Source of the DNA: Bugula neritina
Lineage: Eukaryota > Bryozoa > Gymnolaemata > Cheilostomatida > Bugulidae
Length of the DNA: 64,000 bases
NCBI GenBank assembly: GCA_964035545.1
Contig: OZ037765.1
Location: 30,802,004-30,866,003, forward strand
Direction of reading: 5' to 3'
The translations under genes and the position numbers were made by a program. Of this stretch, positions 26,101 through 35,586 are shown piece by piece. The notes under the pieces are model-generated. The model was not told the origin of the DNA. It saw only the letters and a program-made list of their open reading frames with translations, and ran no database searches. Position 1 is the stretch's first letter, and each line of letters begins with the position of its first letter.

Positions 26101-28503
26101 TTAGAAGTTAGAACTGCAAATTCAACATCTGCTGGCATATTTTTACAAACTATTAGATTTAAATGAAACCTAAATAACAACTGATGCACTAACAAAAACA
26201 GTATCTGTAGGTCAGGTATTATGTTATGCTGCTTTTATTTGATAGCCTAAGTAAATATCTAGACTACTGTACGCTTACCTCCACCTTCCACAATCTTACG
26301 AATATGTTCCTTGTCACTCAGGTTAGACGAGGTAATGACACAACCGAGAAATATCGGGCATTTAAACTTCTTCAAATAGCTCTTCTCTTTCGCATCAAAT
26401 AACCTGCCAGCATAATTTAAGAGAAACTAGATCAAGTCAATAGCATACAAAAAGATAACACAACTAATTTATTAAGCACCAAGAGTAACGAAAACATGTT
26501 AGTAGCTGATTATACCGTATTTATTAGTTTCCAAGGTATAAAAAACAGAGCTCATGCATGAAGTAAAGTGTTTTAGCTGAAAACATTTTATTTCATTTCT
26601 GACAGGAGTTGTGGGGTCAAGAGACTCAACAATTAACTTTCCATCAAGAGTCCACCAAACTGCTGAGCCATTTCTAAAATTTTATTTGCGCTGCAGTATT
26701 TTATTAGAAGTATATTATTATATATTATATACTATTTAAGGTGACTACTAAAGCAAGGAATGAGACAGCTCTCTGTCCAACCATGAACCAGTAAGCGTAT
26801 TCTACCTGGTTTGGCAGAGTTCCAAGCTCTGGCTGACCCATTCTTGTGTGAGGATGGGAATGCCGAGGTTACAGGCAGCCTGGTACTTCTTGGAAGAGAC
26901 TTCCTGAGCTACGAGATGCGTGGTTGATTTTACTAGACTCTTTGTGCATCTACCGCCTAGCCATTCTATCAGCTTGACTAAAGTTGCCTGGTAACGCAGA
27001 TTCAGATTACATACAGATGCATACGAGTGCGACAAAGCCTGCGAATATACAGTTAAATGATGCAGTCGATATGGAACTAACTAGATAATTTTCACTAAGC
27101 AAATTTTATACTATGCACACATAGGGTTCAGTAATATGTGCACTTACAAGATAGCGACATACATGTATAAGTATATTATATTAGAGCCTACAAGATAGCG
27201 ACATACATGTATAAGTATATTATATTAGAGCCTATGCTAGTTACAATCAGGTGATTGAATGACTAACTTCGGACATTGGTGACATCAATTAGTTATTAAA
27301 ATTAATAAAAAAAACCGAGAAATTGGCTGTATGATGTAAATACTTAAATAACCTATTGAAAATATATATTATTGAGCTATAATTATATTATAAATTGTCA
27401 TAATATATAATTAATACTATTGTAGCTCACCCTTTGTGCAGTAGGTACACCAGTTAAAGTGACGCTGGCTCCACTCATGCACATAGAATACACTGGGTGC
27501 TCTGCTACCGGTAAATTCTGGCCAAAGAGAAAACTGGCATATAATTTTGGTTAGCAACAAAAGAGAAATAAAATGTATTAGGAATTAGTATGAGCTATTG
27601 TATTATTATAAATTATAATATATGAGCTTACAGCCTTTTCACCCAATTTTTCTACCCATAATATAATGCCACAACTCTGGTTTATAATTAGAACTAGATG
27701 GTTATGAGCTCATGTAGCAGGTATTAGTGTTAGTGAATTAGATCAGATGAAATTTTTCGCTGAGAAACTTGGATTTGTCACACACTTGGTTTATTGATAA
27801 CATTATTCTGTAAAATCAAATTAAAATTTATCAAATAATAACTTGCCTCTGAATTTGCTAAGCAGTGCAGCACACAAGGAGCTCCGAGAATTCTGAAACA
27901 GAGACAATTTAAAAAGCAAATAAACAAACTATGAATATAAAGTAGCAACCATCAAATCTCGAAATAAAATTTATTATCAGAAATACAATTAAATGACTGT
28001 CATAGAATAGTTACTCGGGCAACTAAAAGAATTACCTGGCATTATGTTTTAGCAGCTGTTCGTACGCAGAGCATTCGAAGCTGTCCAGAATGTAGACCTC
28101 ATTTTTACTGACAGATTTAATGCTTAGAGAGTCACCAGACAATTTAGTTGGATTTAACCCAGCATCCTGACAAGCCTAAAACACAACGAGACTGTTTTTA
28201 ATTATAATTTTTATATTATTTCACACTAAATTCCGAGAAATTTCTCATTTTTATCAACAGTAATATAATCTGAAACAAATTATGTTTAAAAATGCAAACA
28301 TTTAGGTAACATCTACAGAAAAATTTCCAACAGACTGCTTATAGTTATTATGGTGACAAACTCTAACTTTTAAATATAATCACAGTTATTTCACGCACCT
28401 TCAGTGATTGTTCAAATATTTCTTGACATGAACTTCCACTGTTTGTTGATATAAAGCATACAACTGGCTCTTCTTCTATCTCCGCAGTGCTCTCCAATGA
28501 CAT
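5082..28503 (-). CDS. TOPBP1: DNA topoisomerase 2-binding protein 1 (TopBP1)
   Basis: TopBP1 is the multi-BRCT nuclear scaffold that activates ATR-ATRIP at stalled forks through the 9-1-1 clamp and helps CDK-controlled origin firing. I assembled 33 exons by splice sites and phase. Together they give 4140 bases, 1379 residues plus stop, against about 1520 in human. The ATG at 28503 gives MSLEST..., and the stop is at 5082-5084. Domains in order are BRCT0 (about 10-100), BRCT1 (108-195), BRCT2 (205-300), BRCT3 (391-475), BRCT4 (575-651), BRCT5 (665-767), BRCT6 (870-965), an ATR-activating region with Trp1074, BRCT7 (1135-1230) and BRCT8 (1260-1360). The protein ends in a basic Ser/Arg tail (SRSTRRTSARS). 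No frameshift or internal stop was seen. Exon coordinates are in the segment entries. The gene is head-to-head with MAF1. Confidence 0.96.
6278..6337 (+). pseudogene. truncated tRNA-like sequence
   Basis: The sequence has an A-box-like TGGTGTAATGG and a B-box-like GGTTTAAATCC (6316-6326) between imperfect acceptor arms. The two arms are too close for a whole anticodon arm, and the B box has T where C is normal. It is probably a tRNA-derived SINE head or a dead tRNA copy rather than a working gene. It lies in a TOPBP1 intron, next to the 22-bp repeat array. Confidence 0.5.
6372..6835. repeat. 22-bp minisatellite, about 21 copies
   Basis: The unit is of the form CTGATCTCAACACAACAGTT plus GT. 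Two variants alternate (CACAAC versus CAGGAC). Copies are nearly identical, with no spacers, so this is not a CRISPR array. In the TOPBP1 sense the array starts about 16 bases after the donor of exon 31 (exon end 6852). Confidence 0.95.
7860..7914. repeat. 20-bp tandem repeat, about 2.7 copies
   Basis: The unit is ACCTGCTGGCACCTGTGAGC. It starts about 14 bases downstream (transcript sense) of the TOPBP1 exon 30 donor at 7928. It is richer in G+C than the surrounding intron. Confidence 0.85.
10626..10790 (-). repeat. 43-bp tandem repeat carrying the TOPBP1 exon 27 splice donor
   Basis: Four copies at a strict 43-bp period. On the minus strand each copy holds the last 26 bases of exon 27 (coding for PRCTHVIL), an intact GTAAGT donor and 17 bases of intron. 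GTAAGT lies at 10755-10760, 10712-10717, 10669-10674 and 10626-10631. The most upstream donor gives the conserved reading frame. Confidence 0.95.
10855..14073. other. large TOPBP1 intron without recognised genes
   Basis: A 3.2-kb intron between exons 26 and 27. The protein alignment runs straight across it (GFSNE to ERDSL), so no coding exon is missing. A minus-strand open stretch of 73 codons (11760-11978) and a somewhat GC-richer part (about 12900-13900) resemble no family I know. They may be decayed mobile-element sequence. Confidence 0.5.
14870..15045 (-). mobile_element. tRNA-derived SINE copy
   Basis: On the minus strand the 5' end at about 15044 is followed by an A box TGGTCTAGAGG (15023-15033) and a perfect B box GGTTCGAACCC (14980-14990 region). 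A GGAAGAGCATCC block (14944-14955) comes next. A similar AAGGGCATCC core is shared by many marine-invertebrate tRNA-derived SINEs. A small inverted repeat near 14873-14895 (CCCCTGTTAAAAAGGG) may be its 3' end. The minisatellite at 15048 starts directly at its 5' end. It sits in the intron between TOPBP1 exons 25 and 26. Confidence 0.75.
15048..16097. repeat. 23-bp AT-rich minisatellite, about 46 copies
   Basis: The unit is of the form TACTGATATACATATACTAT plus three bases. It varies mainly at one C/T position (ATACTATAC versus ATATTATAC), with rare one-base indels. The array spans just over 1 kb of the TOPBP1 intron and ends about 25 bases from the exon 25 donor (exon end 16122). Confidence 0.97.
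16679..19127 (-). other. TOPBP1: TOPBP1 exons 20-23: linker and BRCT6
   Basis: Exons: 18945-19127, 18347-18586, 17757-17834, 16679-16747. Exon 20 is a linker with a TPEPEPKPK run. Exon 21 starts LDEAMDKYLHLALN (human: SEVIVKNLQLAL) and enters BRCT6 (AGTVICLAKILNS ... ATHVIYQ). Exon 22 gives ADYRAAKHNKQLIVSPVWLE and exon 23 ALYPYNY, matching the end of vertebrate BRCT6 (SLYPHTYNP). All exon phases agree. Confidence 0.93.
17110..17180. repeat. (AT)n microsatellite
   Basis: A run of AT dinucleotides followed by TTTA repeats, inside a TOPBP1 intron. Confidence 0.9.
19763..22522 (-). other. TOPBP1: TOPBP1 exons 14-19: BRCT4-BRCT5 module
   Basis: Exons: 22327-22522, 21723-21912, 21096-21247, 20523-20651, 19931-19998, 19763-19815. 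Exon 14 starts in a Pro/Thr-rich linker and ends in PFRDTC, which leads into BRCT4 (IINELPVEEKEIL ... DTWV). Exon 16 carries IDSNPLFTP, a strongly conserved bridge to BRCT5. Exons 17-18 give TTHLISESVDSPKYKAARNW and WLADSLRAG. In vertebrates this pair binds MDC1, 53BP1 and BLM phosphopeptides. The BRCT4-5 bridge is about eight residues shorter than in human, but the frame closes without another exon. Confidence 0.93.
20911..21086. repeat. 18-bp minisatellite, about 9-10 copies
   Basis: The unit is of the form ATAACCTACATAGTAAGT with point variants. The 18-base length, a multiple of three, produces long repetitive open frames on both strands that are not genes. In the TOPBP1 sense it starts about 10 bases after the exon 16 donor (exon end 21096). 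Confidence 0.95.
22952..24943 (-). other. TOPBP1: TOPBP1 exons 9-13: linker and BRCT3
   Basis: Exons: 24726-24943, 24173-24246, 23767-23847, 23263-23400, 22952-23052. Exon 9 codes for a Ser/Thr-rich linker. Exons 10-12 carry a BRCT fold (ICLRGFSEKVTESL, then SADYIVIADLDNNTVEHV, then QPVVSCEWLKQVEKTG) matching vertebrate BRCT3. Basic KPNKRKH follows and may be part of a nuclear signal. Exon 13 codes for an acidic stretch ending ELLSQYATG, like the DLLSQYENG of human TopBP1. Confidence 0.92.
25370..28503 (-). other. TOPBP1: TOPBP1 exons 1-8: BRCT0-BRCT1-BRCT2 module
   Basis: Exons: 28399-28503, 28036-28175, 27847-27892, 27431-27517, 26806-27038, 26279-26403, 25799-25864, 25370-25522. This is the N-terminal triple-BRCT block that in vertebrates binds the phosphorylated RAD9 tail and Treslin. 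Recognisable stretches are VAEHPVYSM, TTHLVAQEVSSKKYQAACNL (BRCT1), KKFKCPIFLGCVI and ECTHLVVEKPEGQKY (BRCT2). They follow the vertebrate order without gaps. The THLV and KKY/QKY residues are those expected for the phosphate pocket of BRCT1 and BRCT2. The donor after exon 3 is GC rather than GT. Confidence 0.95.
27145..27234. repeat. 44-bp tandem duplication
   Basis: Two essentially identical copies beginning TACAAGATAGCGACATACAT, in the middle of the TOPBP1 intron between exons 4 and 5. The near identity suggests a recent event. Confidence 0.9.
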
Positions 28504-28799
28504 AACGACTGAAATATAAATATTAGTTAGACTAAAAATTAAGAACTACTAGTCACCAAATCGTTGATAGTAACTATTTTAATTACAATTAAAATATCCA
28601 AACTTCGCTACATGTTAGAATAGATACATTTCAACATATGATAAACCCAAACAAAAACAACATAAGAGGCACTCATAATTTTGCGCCTGTAGATGTTAGC
28701 AGAGTGTTCTAATTTTTACGAGGCCAGTTACCATAACTGTACTTATAGTTATAGTTATACTACTCTCATTCTACTTTGCTTTGCTAGGCTTAGTCTTAG

Positions 28800-29390
28800 A
28801 TCTAGCTAAGACTAGTAATACTATTACTATTAGTGATAGTATTGCCTACTAGTACTAGTACTACTACTAGCAATAAACGTAGTAACACTAGTAGAGTACC
28901 AGTACTGACACTAGTAGTAGTAACGCAAACAGTAATAACTATTACTATAAATATAAGAGTAATACTAATACTAACACTAATAGTAATGGTAATACTTATA
29001 CTAATAATAATACTAGTAGTGGTGTTACTGCTGGTGAAGTACTACTATATTATAATTATATTATAATTTATTAGTACTACAATTAGTATTAGTATTACTA
29101 TTATTATTATTATTACTAATAGTATTACCATTACTGTTAGTATTACTATTAGTATTAGTATTACTATTAGGATTACTATTAGCTACTATTAGTATTTTAC
29201 ATTTAAATTATTTAATTTTATAATAATATTAATTATAATAATTAAATGTAGCCTAACAGTAATAGTAATAGTAATACTAATAGTAATAGTAATACTAATA
29301 CTAATAGTAATAGTAATACTAATAGTAATACAGTAATACTAATACTAATAGTAATACTAATAGTAATACTAATAGTAATAATCATAACTT
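28800..29390. repeat. degenerate TAGTAATAC-type repeat
   Basis: Long runs built from ACT/AGT/ATT/AAT triplets, for example AATAGTAATACTAATAGTAA, with many variants and both orientations. The clean part is 29250-29380. Confidence 0.85.
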
Positions 29391-30239
29391 ATTACTTAAT
29401 TTTAAATCATAAAGATAATCATAAAATTAAATAATTTACTTGATCGAATTCGATGATTACAAATATGTGTCAAGTTATAAATATTAAAAGTTTAGGCATG
29501 TGCAATCATCAATGAATGTAAGAGTATAATTATGAAATTTAAATAGTGTTGACTATTGCTAAAATGCTATCACTATGATTCTCTTTTAAAATCCCACTAA
29601 ACAAGTACTTTATTATCTTTTCGAGCAAAGACTTTGACATTATTTTGACCTTAAAAATATTTTGATTCGAATCAGTAAACCGATCTTATAAATTATATGC
29701 TTTGATTGATAAGTGCGAGCAAATAAACCGAAATTGCATAGAGCGCCTTGCATCCGGGGAAATCTGTAAACAATAATAATTATTATCACATCGATATTGA
29801 CATAACAAAAGTAAGAGTAAGTTACTACTTCAAAATATTATTATTTGTATTGGTATAGAATTAATTTGATCGATGTTGCAACTTTTTCTTGAATTTGTAA
29901 TTGTTAACATAATTTCAGTTTCAGTTTGGTCACTTTTGCAAATTCAAATTGAAATTATCTGCATGATGGTTTCATGATCAATTTGAATTTGAATTTGAAT
30001 TTCAAATATTAGATTTAATGATTAATAAATAATGATTATGATATTAATGTTAATTAATATTATTATCATTATGATTTTATTATTATAATTATCATTATTT
30101 ATTCTCATTGTGATTATAATTAACTTATACTTATTAGTTATTAGTTATTATTTAATTAATATTAGTTATTGTCAATAACTGATAAGTGAATACTGAATAT
30201 GAATATCATTACCTATTTCATTTTCTGAGACTAAAAGTA

Positions 30240-30560
30240 AATCTATTACTAATAGTAATACTAATAAAAATACTAATACTATTACTAATACTAATGGTAA
30301 TACTATTAGTATTACTATTAATAATAGTAAATGTAATACTAATACTAATAGTAATACTTATAGTTATAGTTATAGTAATTTATACTAATACTAATACTTA
30401 TACTAATAGTAATATTCATATTGAGTAATACAGATTGAGATACTCACTCACAGTTAGTGTTACTGATAGGGTAATACCGAGTCTGATAGTGATGCTATTA
30501 CTATTACTAATAGTATTAGTGTTATCAATTATGAGCTACTGCCATTACTATTAGATTTAT
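30240..30560. repeat. second block of the TAGTAATAC-type repeat
   Basis: The same composition and unit as the block at 28800-29390, about 850 bp further on and closer to MAF1. Confidence 0.8.
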
Positions 30561-31369
30561 CTTTGCTTTTAGTATATTACTAACAGTGTTGGTAACAGTA
30601 ATTGTTATTGTAAATCAAGAGAAAGATATAACATTTAATAATAATATACATAATTTACAATTAGTATTACATATGTAAAATTTGTAATAGAATTAGAATA
30701 GCAGTTTTAAATATAATTATCTCAATTACAATGTCATTTTATATGTTGAATGATGTACTGAAGAAATAAGTATCAATAGTATTGAAATACTGAGTAGGTT
30801 GTTGGTGTGTTATATAATGATTATGAGCAGCAGTAAGCTAAACTATCTTTCAATAAAACTGAATCGTTTTAGTTGAATTTTTTGTCAGAAATTTACTGTT
30901 TTAAAATATTAGTAGGCCTTTGAATACATAACTGACTTTTCATTTATATCACCTAGTTAAAACTTGTGAAATTTTTCTAGCCAGTATTTCTAATATGCAT
31001 AATTAACCATAAATTACGTAAACTGAAACTGATAATTTTGTATGCTTTTTGTTGAAATTTGTTTGTCATGTGTTACAGGTTTTAGTGAGAATTTTACAAG
31101 AAGATATCGGATTTCTTACACGGCGATCACATTAAAGCACAAGACAACACTTGTGCTACATAATACTCAAAGGTTGAACCTTGACTTTGGCAATGCAATT
31201 TGGTTTAGTCAAACTTACTGCTTGCAAACTCGGACATCCTGACTACATCTACAAAAACTGTTCCATTTTAAGTACACCGTTACCCGTTTTAGCGAGTATA
31301 TTACTTCCTGTTTGGTGCTGAATAGTGGGACTGTTGTATCAAGAGTGTGCAATATAAATATCATATAAC

Positions 31370-34300
31370 ATGAAGTTTCTGGAAAACAATAAATTTAATG
31401 TGTTGAACGGAGCGCTTTCCTCCGAATGTGAGGGATATCGACTAGATGGAAGGTACGGACTTTGCCCTTGTATATAAACACTTTCACTTTGTTAGTCTGT
31501 AATTGAATAAGACTAGTGATTTCAGATATTCCATGAATGTAAACAGTTTGTGTGATTGAATAAATATTGATCTTCTGTTAACATTTTGGGATAGTATAGG
31601 AAAGAATGTGATCAGATTGAACTGGTAGTGAAGTGCAATTGTGGCTGTTTTGTAATGCGCCCATTCTATCACTCACTTGCAGTTCTCATAATCAGATAAT
31701 CAGCCAACTATACTTCAAACCTTGGGATATAAATTTTATTATATAAAATTATGCTCAAATGAATTCTATGGTTTTGTTCATAATATGTCATTGTATGATA
31801 TGCTGGTGTGCACTTGCCTGTATATAGCATTCTTTTCTCATGACTCACCTTTGCTTGACTTTACCTGACTTCATATGACTCGTCTTTACCTGACTTGTCT
31901 CTACTTGACATTATTTCGTTGTCAGACTGGAAAGCTACAGCTGTAAAATGACAAGCAGTGACAAGAAGCTGTTTAAGAATGTGATGCAAGGAATGGATGG
32001 TGGAAGTGGTCCAAATGATTTACATGCATTATCTCCCCCTCAGTCTGTTCTCTCTAGGAGTCCGTCTAGGTATGTACTAAGTATATTATATAGCTGTTAT
32101 ATTAATACATGTGTATATACCAATAGTATATATACTAGTACATTTGGAATGGACTGAAAGTGAAAGTAAGTTTTTTCACTTGCTGTGTGGCCATAGCATC
32201 AAGTCTACCGGTTGCCAGTAATCTAAATGGACTGGGTATCTTGAGTTGTAAGAGTAAAAGAATGTTAGCCCAACTATGAGGTACAATGGAAGTTTTAAGT
32301 AGCCTTGGTGAATTTTCATGTGCATGGTTATAAATTTGAAGCTACCAAATTTCTGTGGTCTGGGTAATAGAGCAATTTTTTGCTTTTATAAAAACATTTG
32401 CTCTGTCAACACATTTAGTTAGAAACTGTAGACAGGGTTTTCCCCTCAGATGGTAACTTAGACCTTTTCACTATCTGCAGTGAATTTCCACTGAACAGTT
32501 TCACTGTAAACATGGCAATAAACCAAGAAGGAAGCAATTAGTATAGTTCTGAGGGGTGTAGGTTATGAGGTATATTTGTTATACAATGGGTTATTTCTCG
32601 CTCATTACTATTGATAATAACTTAATAATTATCAGTCATGGCTTCTAAGTTTGAATTATTCATAAGGATGCAGCAGTTCCTTCTGGTTCTGTATTAGTCA
32701 CTGGCATCTTGAATAGTAAATCACTGAGCTAGTACCTGATGGTTTATGTACATGGTGCTCTTTACTGTAGTAATAGTTGTTGGAATTTGTTTTATCTTCA
32801 GTTGGCTTACAGTCTTGACTTGACAAGTTCGAACTTGTTTACATTAACTCCAATGCACACACCTTACAGCTCCCTACTACTTTCAGTGTGGTCATTAAAG
32901 TGATTAATTGTTTTGCCATCACGTGTCCAAATAACCTAACCACATAGCTCAGCCAGACATATTTGTCTTCTTTATGCCATGTCTGCTTACCCTGGGGATC
33001 ATTGCCTGGATTTGACCAAGAGATAAAACCATCAACTGGTACATCTGATGTGTAAACCATTCCCTCTGTATAATATAGTATAGTCGGACATCTTTTTATG
33101 GTAGTATAAAGGCAGAACTAGTATCACATTGCCCTAAGATTACTTGTGGCATTTAGGTGCAGTAAATTTTAATAGCCCTAAGTTTTGTGTCTTTTGTTTA
33201 GCTTGAGGTTTAGGTTAAAAATCTTGCTTATTTGCCTATATTTCTCATCTTGAATACAGGCTTTTTTTAATTTCTCCATTACTGCACCCACCTACAATCC
33301 ACAAACTTTATGTGTTTTCTAACCCCACAAAGTATAAATTTAATGATCTTCTACACATTATTTTAATGTAAAAAATGTGGACCACCACAATCAATTTTTC
33401 AAGCAAGTAAAATTTCTGAAAGTTTGGGACAGATATTTGAATGTAATGTTCAAGTTTATTTTGAATATAGAGCCTAAGACTACTGGATATTTCTTCAAAG
33501 TAAACTGTAACCAAGCAAAACAGCTCAAACCTATTATAGTTGGAAAATCTATTTCAGCAATAAGAGTCGTCCATCCTTTCAAATCTATACAGCTATAAAC
33601 ACTCTACTTGTGTGCTGCGGAGTTGCTTATCATAATGATTATTATTTACAGACATGTATCAGGACATAGTCTGAGTAGCGATGATGGCGCAGGTTATCTT
33701 TGTGATACGATAAGCACCAAGTCACTGTTCTACCTCATCTCTACTCTCAATGACTCATTCGCCGAGTATGATTTCAGTGACTCTAAAGGAGACGAGTTCA
33801 GTAAGGAACCCAACTTGCAGGTGAATTCTCCTACTGGAATTGTCCACTCTCTTTATGTTACGAAATCCATGTATATACTAGCCTTCTATTGTGTTAGGAA
33901 GTTAATAATACTACTAGTGATACAGTTGCGTGTGTAGTACAATCTGTGTACATAGAAGCAATTTTTTTTCTTTACAATGATATTAAGATGACTAGATTTT
34001 GTATTACATTTAAATATATTGTAAATAGTTCAATAGTTTTTGTGAAATATTTTTGAATTTGATACTAATTTTTATTTTCATATAATGCTAAGAAATGTTC
34101 GGTAGAAGTGTGCTGTTGAACCTTGTGATCATATATTACCCAGCATGAAGGGGAGCCCTTTTGGTTATACCATCAGACCAACTGTAACTAGTTAGTTGTC
34201 TTCTATAATATTAATGTTTTGCGTTACTCATTGCTTGTTTACTTGGGAGTTCATCCCCCTTGACTATAACTAAATGACCAATATATTGTGCTGACAACTC

Positions 34301-35586
34301 CCATGTTTCTGTTACAGTCTGTGGTGACTGCTATTGATACTCAGCTGACTCCAGTGATACCAGGTTATGACTCATTGAAGCCCGATATGTGGGCTGCCAT
34401 TGATGAGGAAATCTCATTGGCCGAGTGCGATGCCATATACAGGTTTGTTGTTCGGGTAGTTTGCAAGGAAAGCATGTAAATAACCAAGGAAAACTTGTAA
34501 ATAACCAAGGAAAACTTGTAAATAACCAAGGAAAACATGTAAATATAAACAAGGAAAACATGTAAATATAAACAAGGGAGGGATTGCCCCAGTACCCTCT
34601 ATCTCATATTGTCTTTTGCATGCTACAGTCAGGGTAGATGGCAAGTTCGTTTTTGAAACTTGCTGTTTTACTTATTTTGATTAAATATTTTTGTTTTTAC
34701 GAAGTGATTTGCATTTCACTAGTTTCAACATATGTCCAACAATCAGAAGATACTGTTCTGGTGAATTCTGTGATCATTAGTTAAATGCTGATGACTAAAC
34801 ATTCATTTGGTTTATAAAAGCCTCTAATAATTGATATAGTACTTTATTCTTAGCAACTAACTTGTATTCATCATGAAAACTCTGTTTTAACACTTGCAAC
34901 GATTGCAGCTAGTCTATATGCCACTACTATGTATCAATGTTGAAATGTGAATTGTAGTTATAACCCTGATCTCTCGAGTGACCCTTTTGGAGAGAGCGGA
35001 CAAATCTGGGGCTTTAATTATTTCTTCTATAATAAAAAGCGAAAGAGAATTGTATTCTTCAGTTGCCGATATTCAACTAAGTAAGTGATGATGTTATCCT
35101 GGTGCAGGTTTATAACTGCTGCTTCAGAGTATACTGGTCACACTTAGTTGCTTTCAGATGTTTCTGAATTTACCTGTTTTATATATTGGACTTTTTAACC
35201 TGCACCAACTTTCATTTCTGAGTTTTACTTGTATGCTTCTGCCTGCATTTCCACATATTATTGGTATAAAAGGCGTGTTAAATTGTTTTTACTTGTAATC
35301 CTGATAAATCGGCAAACAGTATAGTTTGTCACAAAGAGCCATGTTTGATGTAATACAGAGACTTACTGAATATTACCTTCATATCTGAATAACTTGTTCC
35401 TTTGATCAGTATAAAAGAGAAAGTCCAATGACTATAGTACACATTGAGCATTATAAAAGCATTAGGAAAAGCAAAGCTGCTGTAATATTCTGTAGTTACT
35501 TGGATTTGGAAGGCGAGGATGAGTCATACGACCTGGGATACTCGACAGCAGACATGAGCTATGATGACACAGCTGACATGGATTAA
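31370..35586 (+). CDS. MAF1: MAF1, repressor of RNA polymerase III
   Basis: MAF1 binds the Pol III clamp and Brf1 and shuts down tRNA and 5S transcription under stress. Its activity is controlled by TORC1 phosphorylation. Six exons, 31370-31452, 31926-32069, 33652-33820, 34318-34442, 34958-35080 and 35496-35586, join in frame to 244 residues (human 256). Conserved parts are [13 protein letters not shown] (box A start), [22 protein letters not shown] (candidate phosphorylation region, about 62-76), [40 protein letters not shown] (about 160-179), [20 protein letters not shown] (182-201) and [10 protein letters not shown] basic KKRKR may be a nuclear signal. The C-terminal 29 residues are strongly acidic, as in other MAF1 proteins. 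ATG 31370 gives the conserved N-terminus. The gene is head-to-head with TOPBP1. Confidence 0.97.
31835..31920. repeat. short imperfect tandem repeat in MAF1 intron 1
   Basis: Imperfect copies of a CTTTACCTGACTTxxTxTGACT-like unit just upstream of the exon 2 acceptor (exon start 31926). Confidence 0.55.
34463..34573. repeat. tandem repeat after MAF1 exon 4, about 6 copies
   Basis: The unit is AACCAAGGAAAACTTGTAAAT-like, about 20 bp, with a slightly longer variant. It begins about 20 bases downstream of the exon 4 donor (exon end 34442). Confidence 0.85.

Larger units (their letters stand above)
28504..31369. other. divergent intergenic region between TOPBP1 and MAF1
   Basis: About 2.9 kb holding the 5' ends of both genes. 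Much of it is degenerate TAGTAATAC/TAATAGTAATACT-type repeat (28800-29390 and 30240-30560). Between these, 29700-29830 is more complex sequence (GCGCCTTGCATCCGG), where a promoter could lie. Just before MAF1, TTACTTCCTGTTTGG (about 31300) contains an ETS-like GGAAGT core on the minus strand. Short frames within the repeats are not genes. Confidence 0.5.

Noticed and set aside
34331-34644. Minus-strand frames with repeated FTCFPWL-like units
   Set aside because: They are antisense to MAF1 exon 4 and the tandem repeat after it.
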